From NCBI GenBank assembly GCA_947179485.1, contig OX359247.1, forward strand, positions 45,791,131 through 45,855,130: a stretch of DNA of 64,000 nucleotides, written 5' to 3'. The notes beneath the pieces are model-generated. The model did not search any database. It saw nothing but the letters and a program-made list of their open reading frames with translations, and was not told where the DNA came from. The stretch is from Allacma fusca (Eukaryota > Arthropoda > Collembola > Symphypleona > Sminthuridae). A program made the translations under genes and the position numbers. Shown here in pieces: positions 25,901 to 38,166 of the stretch. Numbering within the stretch: the first letter of the stretch is position 1; each line of letters opens with the position of its first letter.

Positions 25901-28415
25901 CACTACGTAATAATGTAATTACGTATGTACATATACATGAACGAGGGAACAAACCCACATGTTCAAAAATTCCTGAGGGCTTATCCATCTCCCCATAATT
26001 ATTCATATATTTATAGGGTGCAGTATCCTTATAAAATACTCAAATAGATAAAGTTTTTGATTGAGGTAGAACTTTTCCTTGTAGTGCTTCTACTATACTG
26101 TATGCATAGCTCTCAATGCTATGGAATACTGATTTTATAAAAAGGAAGGTTACTTTTACATGGACTATCCTGAACACTCGTGTTGTGGAGGTCGTGAAGA
26201 GCTGAGGATTGAACTGGCATTGACATTGATCAACTCGGCAGAAGGTTGACTCGGGAGAAGCTATTTACAAGGCTAACACTGAAATGACCTGTTCCAACGT
26301 TAAATGGTATAGGGGATTCCCTGGATTTAGAGCACGTTATAGGAGGAAGGTTATTGAATTAGGGAATTTTAGAGTGGGACAACTTACCTTCCCTCAAAAC
26401 CCGGTATGAGCGGGAAGGTAGTCTGGAACTGAAGGTCTCATGTCTCGAAAGTACAGACGGAAGAGTCTATTTGACAGACTAGGGATCCATCCATAGGATT
26501 CACATGTGTGTGTGTGACTGTGTGAACTGTGAAGTATATAGTGGGTGAGTGTACATCTCCATATGTACTTACATTATACAGTGGAGTCAAGTACAAGTAC
26601 AAGGCTTGGAGGAATAAAGTCATAGGTTTGAAGGGAGGGATGGAAATCGGACGGCACAATTTCATTCCAAACTGCATAGCCTAGCCAGTGACGACGAGCT
26701 TGGAATTTGGCATTGAGCTGAGGCAAGCTGAAGGTTGAGAGCTCGAGTTGTTAACCTAGAAAAGCATTTCCAGGGTCAACTCAGCACCCAAATCAAGGCA
26801 AGGAAGGGTCCAGACTCCATTTCACGGCCGAGCCTCACACAGTCCAGGTCGATGAATTTGTGACAAGGTCGATGATACTCTCTTCTCCCGAGAATCCAAC
26901 TTTGACTAGCCCACAAGTCTGTGTAGCATTGAACGAGACCAGAGGCCTTGAGTAATAGGTAACCCATACTGTACTTGGAATTCAAGGAAATTCTATAATC
27001 CTATATAATCACATTTCCTATATATAAACTCATGGACTTTCCATTTAAATTCCTATTACAAATATAACTCCCTTTAACCCGAGTTCTGTCATGTGCCACT
27101 TCAAATATACAAGCTATGTACTCATATCTGTATATCTGTATATACATAAAGTCCACTCTTATTTTTCCAACTCACAATCCGTCAAACATGCACAATGTGC
27201 GGACGAGTGAGGAGCTTCATCATCACATACACCACGTGTATGAAATACATACAGAATTATTACTAGTAGTTTAATAGTCCTAGAGAATTCTTTATGGAAT
27301 TTTTATTCTTTTTAATATGGGACTCATATATCTACATATGTATGCGTACCTCGTTCTTGTTTCCAATTTTGAGACCATGGAATCCTGTCAACACGTTCGT
27401 ATCTTTTGTAATGCAATTTCCTTGTATCTGTAATAGAGTTTGTGTGTGTGTTTGTATAGTACATGACTTTTCGCAGGCACACAGAGCTTGTTATCTTCAC
27501 TTCATACTTTTATGCAATAGTGAGTATCTATGTCAGCTAGGGCCAATTTATGGTTAATAAAAAATAGTGTAACTTGAGTGATAGTATGTAATCAAGCCTC
27601 GACATTTCTGGCAATAAATAAGATTTTGAAGTATATATTTTTCTACCAAATTTTTCCCCGGGCTTTAGTATGACAATACTAATATATTTGTATAATTGTC
27701 AGATATATTACTCTGAGTTAGAACTATATGTATGTGCAGGTTTTTAAACATTCATTTTTAAGAGAAAGGTCCCTGCGCTCCTCCTAAAAATCCCGAGTCC
27801 TCTGTTTTGTTGTATGTATCAACTATATATGTATGTAAGTGTGTCATCTATTTCACAAAAATAGATACTTCGAATATTTTTTTGGCAAACATGACCTAGG
27901 GATTTATGCGGACCGTGATGGATTCTGGGAGTCTTTTATGGGCTGAAAAGATGTTTTCACGGACTGGAGGAAATAAGATACGGTGTGAAATAATTATGTA
28001 CATATTTGACTGATTTTGAGCAAAAATGTGTTATTTCTGAATCAAATATGTAAGAGGATCTGAAGCATAGCTTAAATAATGATATTCGGGTACTTTTACA
28101 CAATTTACTATTGCTGGGACCAAACCTTAGCATTTTAATAATGAAGTAAATAATTAATAATTTTTATTTGTAAACTTGCCTGGCTGTTTTTAATTGTAAT
28201 AGTATAAAAAATTATATGTGTTTCATTTACTTTTGCATCGTACTCTCGTGGTGTGGCATTCTTGCAGGGATTATGATTAATTATAAAATTGATTATTCGA
28301 TTTATTTGTCTTTGAACTGTATTAAGGGGTTTCTAAATTAAAAACATACCTGGTTCCATCCACTGTTTCTAGGATGTCTAACTTCCAAATCATGAATATG
28401 TTAGGGCCTCAAGAC
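22998..28415. other. long intergenic region, no gene seen
   Basis: About 5.4 kb without supported coding sequence. Open frames of 80-90 codons occur (25642-25893, 26438-26677, 27294-27557) but show no domain, no reading-frame partner and ordinary AT-rich composition. A short GT-rich microsatellite lies near 26503-26530. Around 26200-27000 the sequence is somewhat richer in G and C than the surroundings, without a clear cause. Confidence 0.4.
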
Positions 28416-29681
28416 CAGGGATGGGAAATTTACACAGACTACCTGCAGGATTGGATTAACGGATTAAAGGGAAAACTTTTGATCACTTGGATTGGATTAA
28501 CTGATTAAAGTGAAAACTTTCGATCACTTGGATTGGATTAACGGAATAAAGCGAAACATTCCGATCACTTGGATTGGATTAACGGATTAAAGGTAAAAAT
28601 TCCGATCACTTGGATTGGATTAACGGATTAAAAGTAAAAATTCCGATCACCTGGATTGGATTGACGGATTAAAGCAAAAAATTCCGATCACCTGGATTGG
28701 ATTAATGGATTAAGGCAAAAATTTCTCGTCGCCTAGATTGGATTAAGGGATTGAGGGAAAAAATTCCAATCACTTGGATTGACGGGAAAACTCCAAACTT
28801 TACATTAGATTAAAGGTTTGATGAATAAAATGTACATTGGATTTCCAATAAAGATGCAGATATTAAGGATTGATGAACAAAATCAAAAAATCTCTAATGG
28901 ATTAGCACATCGGTAATTCATATTGGGATAATGTGTTGAAGCAAATATCCTAATAGTTGGTTCAAATTACAAGGTTGGTACTATTTATTCAAAGACATTA
29001 GTAGGCAGTAAATTATTGTGGTTGGACAAGAACCAGGAATAGTCTGCTTAAAATAGAAAGATATAGGTCAAATCGCATTTCCAACTTACATATTTATGAT
29101 ACACATTTAGTTTATTATATAAAACAGCTGAAATACTAGTAATCAAAATATGCACATATTTGAGGCAAACTTAAAGAAAATTTGTTACTCTGGAATTAGT
29201 ACAAAAAAGCTTAAAGCTCCTACTATGCTCCCAAGTTCTTTTCTCAGATTTATATTTCTACAAACTAAAACGGCATGATTCCTGTTTAAAATCGCTAGCC
29301 TTGGAATTGTAACATGTCAACAAACACAAGCTACATGTTCATTATGGAACCGCTAGATGTTGAAAAACGTGAGCAAAATGTAGCAATGACATAGCAGGAG
29401 ATATAATCCAATCCAAACTTCTGACAGCAGTGGATTTTGGGATTAGGATTGACCGAATAATTCACCAAGTTTTGGATTCGGATTGGGGATTAATTCGTCG
29501 CCATGTAAATAATTGGATTAAACTAATAGATTAAAATGAAAGCCTTGAACCGGGATTGAGGATTAAGGATTATATTCAAGTTTCCCCAACACTTGGATTG
29601 GGATTGGGATTAATTATTTTTGAAAAATTTTGTAATCCGGGATTAATTTAATCCCGGATTAATAATCCATTCCCATCCCTG
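28416..29681. mobile_element. hAT-like non-autonomous element, GGATTAA word family, copy 1
   Basis: This 1266-bp element starts CAGGGATGGGA and ends with the complement. It has an exact 8-bp duplication, CTCAAGAC, at 28408-28415 and 29682-29689. From 28440 to 28790 a unit of roughly 40 bases is tandemly repeated about eight times (each holds CACTTGGATTGGATTAACGG). The right end is again rich in GGATTAA. The middle is AT-rich and holds no transposase. A second copy of identical length lies at 47462-48727. Confidence 0.93.
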
Positions 29682-29689
29682 CTCAAGAC

Positions 29690-30615
29690 AAATACTGTAA
29701 ATGATAAAAATTATCTACGCATGTATATGAACCATTATAATATATCTATACGTATGTACATATCTATGTTTAGCAGTTACGTACGTCGAGGGCTGTACGG
29801 TATATGCACTGTTTTAATGTATTCCAGAATTCTGCTCATGCCTTTGATATATGAGCATTTTCCGGGTTTTTCGTATTTGCTATCGTGAACAGACTTAATG
29901 TAATGAATCAATTGAGAAAAAATCAATAATTTGGACACGCGTAGAAGGCATGTTAATGGTGTAATTTTATCATCCTTAGTAAGTACATTTGTATGTATTT
30001 AGTGTTTCAAATTATTTTTCTCCCCACTATAGCATGTAAAATATAAACCGAGTCTAACAATTAGAAATTCATGGGCAGCTTTAGATTCTTCACAGCCTTA
30101 CATATCGTCTTACAGTACAGGCTCCAGTCATGTATGCAAAAATCTTTCAGTAATTACAAAATTACGAATGCATGTAATATTGTTCTCACATACTTATTTA
30201 TTTCATCTTTAGTTTCAATTGTTACGAATAACAGATTTGTTTTCAGAATCAAACCGGTCTTTTTACAGGAAACATTACACCGTACCTGTATGTACATAAA
30301 ATAAAATAGGATTATTAAACTAATTATATTTAGCACCCTGGAAGTGTCGCATTGATGCTTCTCTTACAACGTTTATATTAAAGTTACATACATACATTTC
30401 TCCAGTATTCACAACAACTTCTATTATTATCAGATCAAAACTTATTAGGGAAATTATAAGCGTTATAGGATTTTGAGGCCCTATTCAATAGGCCTTGTGC
30501 AATGTCATTGTTATTACTCGTTATAATAATAGAGGTATATACAGTACTCCATACGATTTTGAACAACATATTAGTCAATGCTTATTCCTTTTACAGACAT
30601 CAACCGGACGAAACA
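29690..30615. other. upstream segment shared with the second TMEM53-like copy
   Basis: No coding sequence. Stretches such as the one at 30070-30130 (CTTTAGATTCTTCACA ... CTCCAGTC) reappear in diverged form at 36740-36800, upstream of the second TMEM53-like gene. The duplication therefore included several hundred bases of 5' flank. Confidence 0.5.
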
Positions 30616-32530
30616 ATGCTGGATTCTTTAATTAAAATGACATTGTACGGACATTGGATTTGATAGGGAAACTGCAAACTATGGACTAAAATTGAACATA
30701 AAAGGTGCATCTATACTACAAATATGTACTTACTGAATACTGAATAGGATATTATTCTTTACTGGTTTTATATTATCTTTTTATAATTATGTATAAGATA
30801 CGGCCGACGTCCGCCCTTCCATCCGTCACATTTTGGTTTGCTTAATTTTATTTGAAGATCGATATCTCCGTCGACAATTATTCGTAATTAATACTCAAGC
30901 CCAAACACCTTTCTCTGATAGACATTCCCTCTTACAAAATGCTGAAATCAGATCACAATATTTGACTTGGATGAAAGCAACAAACGCAGCGTTTTTAGGG
31001 ACGCCAGACCGTCCATAAAAAATGGCAAGGTCAGAGGTCTCTCCTTTCCCCGCATCTTTCTCATTTTTCTTCTTGAAGCTGTACATATTATAATAACTCT
31101 ACATAATTCGTATCAACACATACACATATAACATCTCGTTACATGTATTGTATTTCTTCAAAGCGATTTATAGTGAGAATTCAAAAAATATTTGTAAGGG
31201 AAATGAACCATTAATGAAATATTATACAACGAAGTCTTTGTTGTATTTCAGATCTTAGCAACCATTGAAGGCCATGTACAAATTTTAGAAGTTATCTTGT
31301 TGTACCGAAATTCTGAATAGGCTGTGATAATTTTTATAATTACTAAAAACTTGTTTTGGGAATTGCTACGTCCGTAGCATGAGGATACTTTTCCAATCAT
31401 CGTTACATGTGTAGCTTCCATGGAACATTGTAAATATTTAAAGATTGCAAAATATTTTTAGACATTACATCTTTGAATCTCTTTCAAAATGTCAGTTGCT
31501 CAGAGGATCGATACTCGCGATCAATTTTGATGGGGTTGAGTCCAATCAACTCTTAATTATTTTTTCCTACCTTGATGTAGAACAATATTCCAAGTATTTC
31601 CTCAATCAACGCTTCGATGTCCTTGTATTGCCGTTCTCGTGGTACGACTCAATGTGGCCGGAAGGTGGAACACAGCTAGAGCTACATAGTAACTCTTAAA
31701 AAGAATTCATTTGTCAGGAACTTTGACGAATTTTAATGTTCTGAAATGGATTTGCATCTTACAGATAATTGCAAAAGAAGTTGCTGAATTCTTAGTAGGA
31801 AATAAACAGTATGAGAAAATAGTTGTGTATGCATTCTCTGGAGGTGCCTAAGTGTGGGGGGGGGGGAGGTATTAAATGTAATGAGTCAAGATGAAAGTAA
31901 ATATGGCTTCGTCAGAAAAAGAATAATCGCTCAGGTGTTCTGTGTTGTAATTTTCCCAAGTGAATTTGCATCTTAAAGATAATTGCAAAACAAGTTGCTG
32001 AATTCTTAGTAGGAAATGAATCTTGATTGTTAACGATAGAGCCCCCCAGGGGAGGATAGATATATTGTGCTCACTGTACAGCATTAATTCTAACCGAAAA
32101 TAATCTTCCGTGAAACATAATGTTTTTACTGCATGATTTGCTGAAGCTACCATACAACAGTCCTTTCTGAATACACGACTCAGCACTACTTACAAAGTTT
32201 CGAGCAACTGAAACAATATGAAATGGTCGGTAACTCAATTCTTACGTTTGCCTCGAGGGATGACAAAATTTCAACCCTGGATAGTATTTGTGATCTGGTG
32301 TATCATTGGCGGGCCAAAGGGGCATCAGTAAGCTTTTCTTGTAACATCAAATTTGTGGAACATAGTATTGTTATTTCCTCAGATGTAGATACACCTAACT
32401 ATAATATTTGAAACTATGGGAAAAGTCCCCACATATTCAACATCACAAGTATCGCGAAAAAGAATGATTCTCTCACAAAGTAATTATTTGTTGAACTTGA
32501 ATGTAGTTCATAATCCTTCAAATTACTGAA
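30616..32530 (+). pseudogene. TMEM53/DUF829-like pseudogene (tandem copy 1)
   Basis: This has the same exon order as the intact copies downstream but is broken at several points. Exon 1 (from the ATG at 30616) loses frame after about 15 codons and hits TGA. Exon 2 (about 31462-31675) has frame shifts and lacks the GAKKRG segment. Exon 3 (about 31766-31950) has TAA where the others encode Tyr in SGGAYVWG, followed by an expanded G run, and it breaks off after AQVF. The exon 4 counterpart (about 32165-32330) keeps most of its frame. A remnant of exon 5 follows to about 32530. The introns are also recognisably related to those of copy 2, so the duplication is fairly recent. No functional protein can come from it. 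Confidence 0.85.
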
Positions 32531-32539
32531 TGAGGTGAC

Positions 32540-33055
32540 ATTACCATTCAACTACAAATATGAACCATCAGGTACGGATAGAAACGTAGATAAGGACCTT
32601 TTTCTATAGTTGTAAACTCGCTGATGGTTACGGTCCGTACGAAGTTTATACAAGAAAAAATTAAACACATGCCCAGTTTTAATGGAAATTAAACATCCAG
32701 TTGGTTGCATTCAATTTTATATAACAGGCTACTTTACTGCGTAATTATATTCTCGTTCTCTTGTCTGTAATAATTGTGCTCTGTTTTTACAAATTTGGGA
32801 TTATGGGTTACAGGTAATGAGAGAGTTACACAGTTTGTAGAAGGTTATAAATAATTTCAAAAGGCTGTTATCAGGAACTAAAGGATTGGTTTTGTGGGAA
32901 CGCTGCCTTCTGAATTTCGGAACCCGTGGCCTTAGTTTTTAACGGGGAGTAATTATTGAAATTTAATGACAAGAAACTGAGAAATTTGCTACAACACCAG
33001 TGCTTTGAAATATTTCAATAAGGACCGGGTCGTCCGTGACAACATCAGATATTCC
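32540..33055. other. intergenic, no gene seen
   Basis: AT-rich sequence between the TMEM53-like pseudogene and the next hAT-like element, with no recognised feature. Confidence 0.35.
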
Positions 33056-33063
33056 TCCGCCGC

Positions 33064-33470
33064 TAGTGATGCCAATGGTCTGGTCTGATCCAGATTTTAT
33101 GAGACTGGTCTGGTCCGAAGCTCAGACCAGACCAATGGTCTGGTCCAGTTTTTCAGACCAGACCAGACCAAAGACCATGGTCCGGACCATGGTCCAGAAA
33201 ACCATAGAGTGCAATGGAACAATCACATTTTATCCAGCGAAATTCTTGTTTTATCACCAGAAATGACATTTTTAATTTGTTCCATGGGATTTCGTTGAAT
33301 CATAATTGTTTATTTTGCATACTTTCTGGACCATGGTCCTTGTAGTCTGGTCTGGTCTGGTCCTGAAGCTGGACCAATTATATCTGGTCTGGTCCAAGTG
33401 TTGGATCAGACCGGACCAGACCAATAACGGACCATTATAAATGGTCCGGACCAGACCATTGGCATCCCTA
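33064..33470. mobile_element. hAT-like non-autonomous element, GGTCTGG word family
   Basis: The inverted repeats are 20 bases, TAGTGATGCCAATGGTCTGG at the left, and the right end is its complement with one mismatch. The 8-bp duplication TCCGCCGC is exact (33056-33063 and 33471-33478). The 407-bp interior consists largely of GGTCTGGTCC and its complement, including palindromes such as GGTCCGGACC. No coding capacity. Confidence 0.92.
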
Positions 33471-33478
33471 TCCGCCGC

Positions 33479-34373
33479 TCTTCTTCATTTGTGCTCCTCA
33501 AGTTTAATTTCTTTAACCTTGATCTGTGTCTCTTCCGGCCATGACCGCTATTCGTAAAGTACATACAAGTGATCTTCCCATGGTTTGAAAAACGCGTTCA
33601 CAGAATGGAGCAAACAAGATATGTGAAAAATTTGATTGAGCAAAGTTGGGGAACAAACTGTTTGAATCATCGACTCAAATCTTGTTCAGACACTTTAATA
33701 AATAGATATACATTTGAATTTCTATCCTCATTCTGTATGATCGGCTTGATATTTGAATTCGTCAACACGCCGTTTCCAATGCTGAGAACTTGGTCGGACG
33801 ATAGGATAGCAACTCAGGTGGCATAGAAATGATTCCATATATTAAATTATTGATGCGTAATTTCTAATGAACATAAATAATAATATAGAAACCCCGATTC
33901 AGCTCTTAAATTATGGTCTGCACGTAATTTCACACAATTATATTTCTTTAACCAAGCGTCAATATTTTGTGAGTACTTTTCTCTTTATTTCCCGAGGTTG
34001 GTTTAATAGCTTCCTAAATTAAACATGTGCCTGGCTCCATTCCATTTTCACATGTTGTGTAGCTTAAATTGTGAGAAAGTGCTTCCAGACAAATACGGGA
34101 AATACATTTATTAATGCATATGCCTGAAGCAAAAACATACGCTTCGAAATCACATCTAGAACTTTATGCTTGTGTTAATGTTGTTTTTACAATCGTAAAT
34201 TTTTGCCGCCACAGGAGTCTTGACTGCGAAGAAAAGTTGGAAATTTCTACGGATGTGGAATTCAACATTTGTTTATTTCATTATAAAATGCATTCGGAAG
34301 AATATGTTTTGACGATATACAAACAATTTTTAACTCTGAACCCAGCATAAATGTATGCAGGAATATTTACAAC
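33479..34373. other. intergenic, no gene recognised
   Basis: Two open frames of about 80 codons (33569-33826 and 34114-34350) lie here, but neither resembles a known family and I found no splice partners. Left unassigned. Confidence 0.35.
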
Positions 34374-34381
34374 ATTTGGTG

Positions 34382-34876
34382 TAGTGTTTCTGTTCGGTAT
34401 CGGGAATTCCCGAGGTTCCGGTTCGGTTTCGGTTCCGGTACGGTTTCGGGTCAACGATTTAAAGAACCGTTAAATTTCGGTCCGGTTTCGGGTCAACGGT
34501 TTAAAGAACCGTTACATTCGGTCCGGTTTCGGGTACAAAAATCAAAACCGAAAGTTTTCGGGAAGGGTTTGGTAAAGCTGCCTTTTTGGATGAAAACGTG
34601 AAACATGCATTTGTCAAGCATTTGTCAACTATCATTTGAAAACGCGACACAATTTTGACATCGATGAAAATGAATCCTATGCATTTTCTGCCGGTTCGGG
34701 AAGGAACCGGAACTGGTCCGGGAACCGATTTTATTTTCCGGATCGGTTCCGGGAAGGCAAAAATGTCCCGGACTCGAACATATCGGTTCCGGTTTCGGGA
34801 ACAGAAAAGGGATTTTTTTCGGTTCGGGAAAACGAGTCGGGTCGAGTCCATGTTTTTGGACCGTTCAGAAACACTA
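34382..34876. mobile_element. hAT-like non-autonomous element, GGTTCGG word family
   Basis: The terminal inverted repeats are TAGTGTTTCTG and its exact complement. The 8-bp duplication ATTTGGTG is exact (34374-34381 and 34877-34884). The 495-bp interior is built from CGGTTTCGGG and CGGTTCGGGAA words. Open frames of 86-128 codons across it are repeat artefacts rich in Arg, Phe, Gly and Pro. Confidence 0.92.
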
Positions 34877-34884
34877 ATTTGGTG

Positions 34885-35602
34885 CACTGCACTTAAGATT
34901 AGGAAATATTTTTTATTTTTAATGCAAGATGAATGTAAGCAAGTTTCGGAGTAATTATTTTATCCAAGCCTCTACTCCGTATATATACATTTTTGTTTCC
35001 TTTCTCGTACCTTTCCTTCTTTAATGTACGTAATTTAATTAACTAAAATCATATATGGTGAATGTAAATGAAGATGACTCGTAATGGTTGTAAAGGCTTT
35101 GGCCAAAAATCGACCTGAATAAAATTATTATTATTATTATATTTTTTGACGAAAACTCCTTATGAGAAATTTTCTGGAGTTTCGGCGGAGCTCTCTGATG
35201 AGTTTAAACATTGAGAATGTTCACCACCTTTGGAGTCCAAGGTTTTGGGAAATTCAGCCTCGTGAGCGAAAGTGAGGACGACCTGAAGAAGACACCGCAA
35301 CAATAATTTATTGTCGACAATAGAGACTGTAGAGACCTATCAGATAGCTTCACAGAAAGTCCAGAAAATTTTCTACATATAAGCCTCAAATATATGAATG
35401 TAATCCTGAAAATATTATGTGCTGAAATAAACATGCTGGGTGGAAATTCCTTAAAAATCCCGACTTTGTTTCACATTCTTGACTCAGTTGATGGCAAAAA
35501 TTAACCAAGGTCAATGAAATGAATTTTATAAAAACTGGAAAAAACAACGCATTAATGTGGGGGGAATCTAGAATCCAGAAATTTATTAGTTAATTATTCC
35601 CC
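34885..35602. other. intergenic, no gene seen
   Basis: AT-rich sequence with a short (ATT)n run near 35127. No coding or mobile feature recognised. Confidence 0.35.
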
Positions 35603-35610
35603 CATGTGAG

Positions 35611-36487
35611 CAGAGCTTCTGCCGGGGACAGGGACGTCCCGTCGGGACACTGGACGGACCGGGACGGGACGTCCCCGGGGACAAAATAATTGTCCCCATG
35701 TCGTATTCGGGACGGGACGGGGACAAAAAAAAATGTCCCCATTATATCAGGGACGGGACGGGGACAAAATAAATTGTCCCCACTATATTCGGGACGGGAC
35801 GGGGACAAAAACAATTGTCCCCATTATATTCGGGACGGGACATGCTTTTTGGTCGTGTGTATAACGAGACGGGACGAGCAAGCATAGCAGAACAAGGATA
35901 ACGTTTCAGCTTTAATGCTCATGAGTAAACTATTCTGTGAACACTATTTCACCGAATGTAAGACATTCGATTTTAGGTTGTAGAAAATAATGCTTGTTGC
36001 TCAAAAAGTTAAGGAAGAATCTTGGAGCCACGATTCTATAAATGTGTTTCTTATGTTTTTGGTACAAATATTTTTTGTACGAAATTTTCCTCATGTTCCG
36101 ATTTTCGGTACGAGAATGTCGACAACTGTTTTCAGTAATTATCGGGACGGTACAGGAATTTTGTTCACATGCGGGACCGGGGACAATATTTTTTTTAATT
36201 TTGGAGACGGGACGGGGGCAAGGTTGTTGTCCCCATGTCCCGACTTTCGGGACGGGACCGGGGACAACGTTTTTTAAAAATTTTGGGGACGGGACGGGGA
36301 CAAGATTTTTGTCCACATGTCCCGACTTTCGGGACGGGACCGGGGACAACGTTTTTATAAATTTTTGGGGACGGGACGGGGACATGGTTTTTGTCACCGT
36401 GTCCCGATTGTCGGGACGGGACTGGGGACAAAGGTTTTTAAAAAATATCGGGACGGGACAAGAATTTTGTCCCCAACAGAAGCTCTG
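35611..36487. mobile_element. hAT-like non-autonomous element, GGGACGGGAC word family
   Basis: The inverted repeats are CAGAGCTTCTG and its complement. The 8-bp duplication CATGTGAG is exact (35603-35610 and 36488-36495). The interior (877 bp in all) forms a GC-rich island in an AT-rich region. GGGACGGGAC recurs throughout, and between about 36170 and 36450 a unit of roughly 80-90 bases repeats three to four times. A 197-codon open frame on the minus strand and several on the plus strand are translations of this repeat. Confidence 0.92.
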
Positions 36488-36495
36488 CATGTGAG

Positions 36496-37044
36496 GCAAG
36501 GGGACAACAAGCGTTTGTACCACCCACTGGCCATTTTCATAGAATGTCTAATTGTAAGCTTGCCATTTATTGCGTCATAATTTATGTATGTGATACGGAA
36601 TTTCCTGTATCTTGAATTCTCTTCAGGTTAAAATGACATCACTCACTCAAAAAAAAATGACGCTGAAGCTCTGGCTTTCCAGTTTTACACGCAAACACAT
36701 ACTCACAAGATATATAATTAACTGTTGAGTTCAGCTATTACGTGAACTTTAGAATCTTCACAACCATAAATAACGTTTTACTGTACACGCTCCAGTCTTG
36801 TGTGGGAAATTCTTTCAGTCAGCAACGGAACCGCAGCTACATACTACTGTTCTCGAAGAAATTTATAATTTATTCTCATTAACTTTAATAACCAAGAGCG
36901 TAAAGTCTTTCAGAATCAAGCCGGACTTTTAGTTGGAAACACTAGCAACCGGAATGAGTCGGAGTGAAGCTATTCTTACGACGTTTGCATACAGGTAAGT
37001 GTATTTCCAGCATTCTCACCAACTTGCATTATTTCGTTGCCGTA
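36496..37044. other. duplicated 5' flank of TMEM53-like copy 2
   Basis: No coding sequence. It is related to the flank of copy 1 around 30070-30480. The relationship continues beyond the hAT-like element at 37053-37963, so that element entered after the duplication. Confidence 0.45.
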
Positions 37045-37052
37045 ATTTAAAT

Positions 37053-37963
37053 TAGTGCTGCAACCGTTTCGTTCCTGAAACGAAAATTTTCGTTTTGTTT
37101 CATTTCGTTTCAGTTTGTTTCGCCAAAATTTCATTTCAGTTTCAGTTTGGGCCGAAACAAACGTTTCAGTTCGGCTTCTAAAACAAAACAAAACTGCCTT
37201 AATGAAACGCGTTTCAAGCGTTTCAATGCACACGTCATCGCATATTCTCAAAGAAAATTTATCGTGGGATTTGTGTAATACTATTGCATTTTTGGCTTCG
37301 CATATTCAATCGCTAGCTATCAATAAATACAGAACCGCATGCTTCCGAATTCTTAAGCTCTTATTTTGTCGGATATATTTTCTACAAATAATTTTAAACT
37401 CAATTCGTTCCTTATGGAGTGAATAAATGAACCAAGCTAAATATTTTGTATTTAACACCCCAAGCGAAGAACAAAATCCATGTCCCTAAAGAACAGGATT
37501 AAAAGAAAGTCGTCAACATTTTGTTTCTAGCAAGAGCTTCAACCTTTTTTTCAGATTGATCTACAGTATTTGGCAAGTGGCAACAAAAGTACCGATAAAA
37601 TTTGTTACGATATACTGTATAGAGCTGCAAATCATTATCCATAAATAATATGATTTTTTTCGTGAACTATTAATCAATTATAAGATATTACAATTAATCA
37701 GTATTTCACAAAGCTTAAAGAGATACGATGTAAAGTATACCACTGCTAAAACATTTATCCCATTTTTTTACAATATTAGTACTTTAATAATTGGGTGCGC
37801 CTGAAACAATCGTTTTGTGTTCCGTTTCAGTTCATTGAAAAAAATGAAACGAAATGAAACACATTTTTTCGAACTGAAACGAAACCTGAAATTCGTTCCA
37901 TTCCAGTATGCAAACTGACATGAAACGAAGTTTTTGAAACAAACTGAAACACTTGCAGCACTA
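37053..37963. mobile_element. hAT-like non-autonomous element, GAAACGAAA word family
   Basis: The inverted repeats are TAGTGCTGCAA and its complement. The 8-bp duplication ATTTAAAT is exact (37045-37052 and 37964-37971). Near the left end the word runs mainly as GTTTCGTTTC and near the right end as GAAACGAAATGAAAC, giving a long imperfect inverted structure around an AT-rich centre. Length 911 bp, no transposase. Confidence 0.92.
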
Positions 37964-38166
37964 ATTTAAATAGGTATATCGGATCAGAACCTTAAGGGAG
38001 TTATAAGAGCCATACAATTTTGAGATCCTTTAGATCACTACTTGTGCAATTTCAATGTTCTTATTTGTATTTAAACTTTGTACATACATAGATATATACT
38101 CCACAAGATTTTGAATAACATTAATCAATGCTTGTACTGTTTTACAGATATTAATCCGACGAAACA

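Noticed and set aside
28440-28790. Tandem 40-base units considered as a separate satellite
   Set aside because: They are an internal part of the 1266-bp GGATTAA element, repeated identically in the second copy at 47462.
33569-34350. Two open frames of about 80 codons
   Set aside because: No domain, no conserved motif and no exon partner, so chance frames are the simpler reading.
34501-34954. Overlapping 86-128 codon frames on both strands
   Set aside because: Produced by the GGTTCGG word element with 8-bp duplications. No domain.
35930-36523. 197-codon minus-strand frame and a 150-codon plus-strand frame
   Set aside because: Both are translations of the GGGACGGGAC repeat. Pro/Val/Arg periodicity follows the DNA word.
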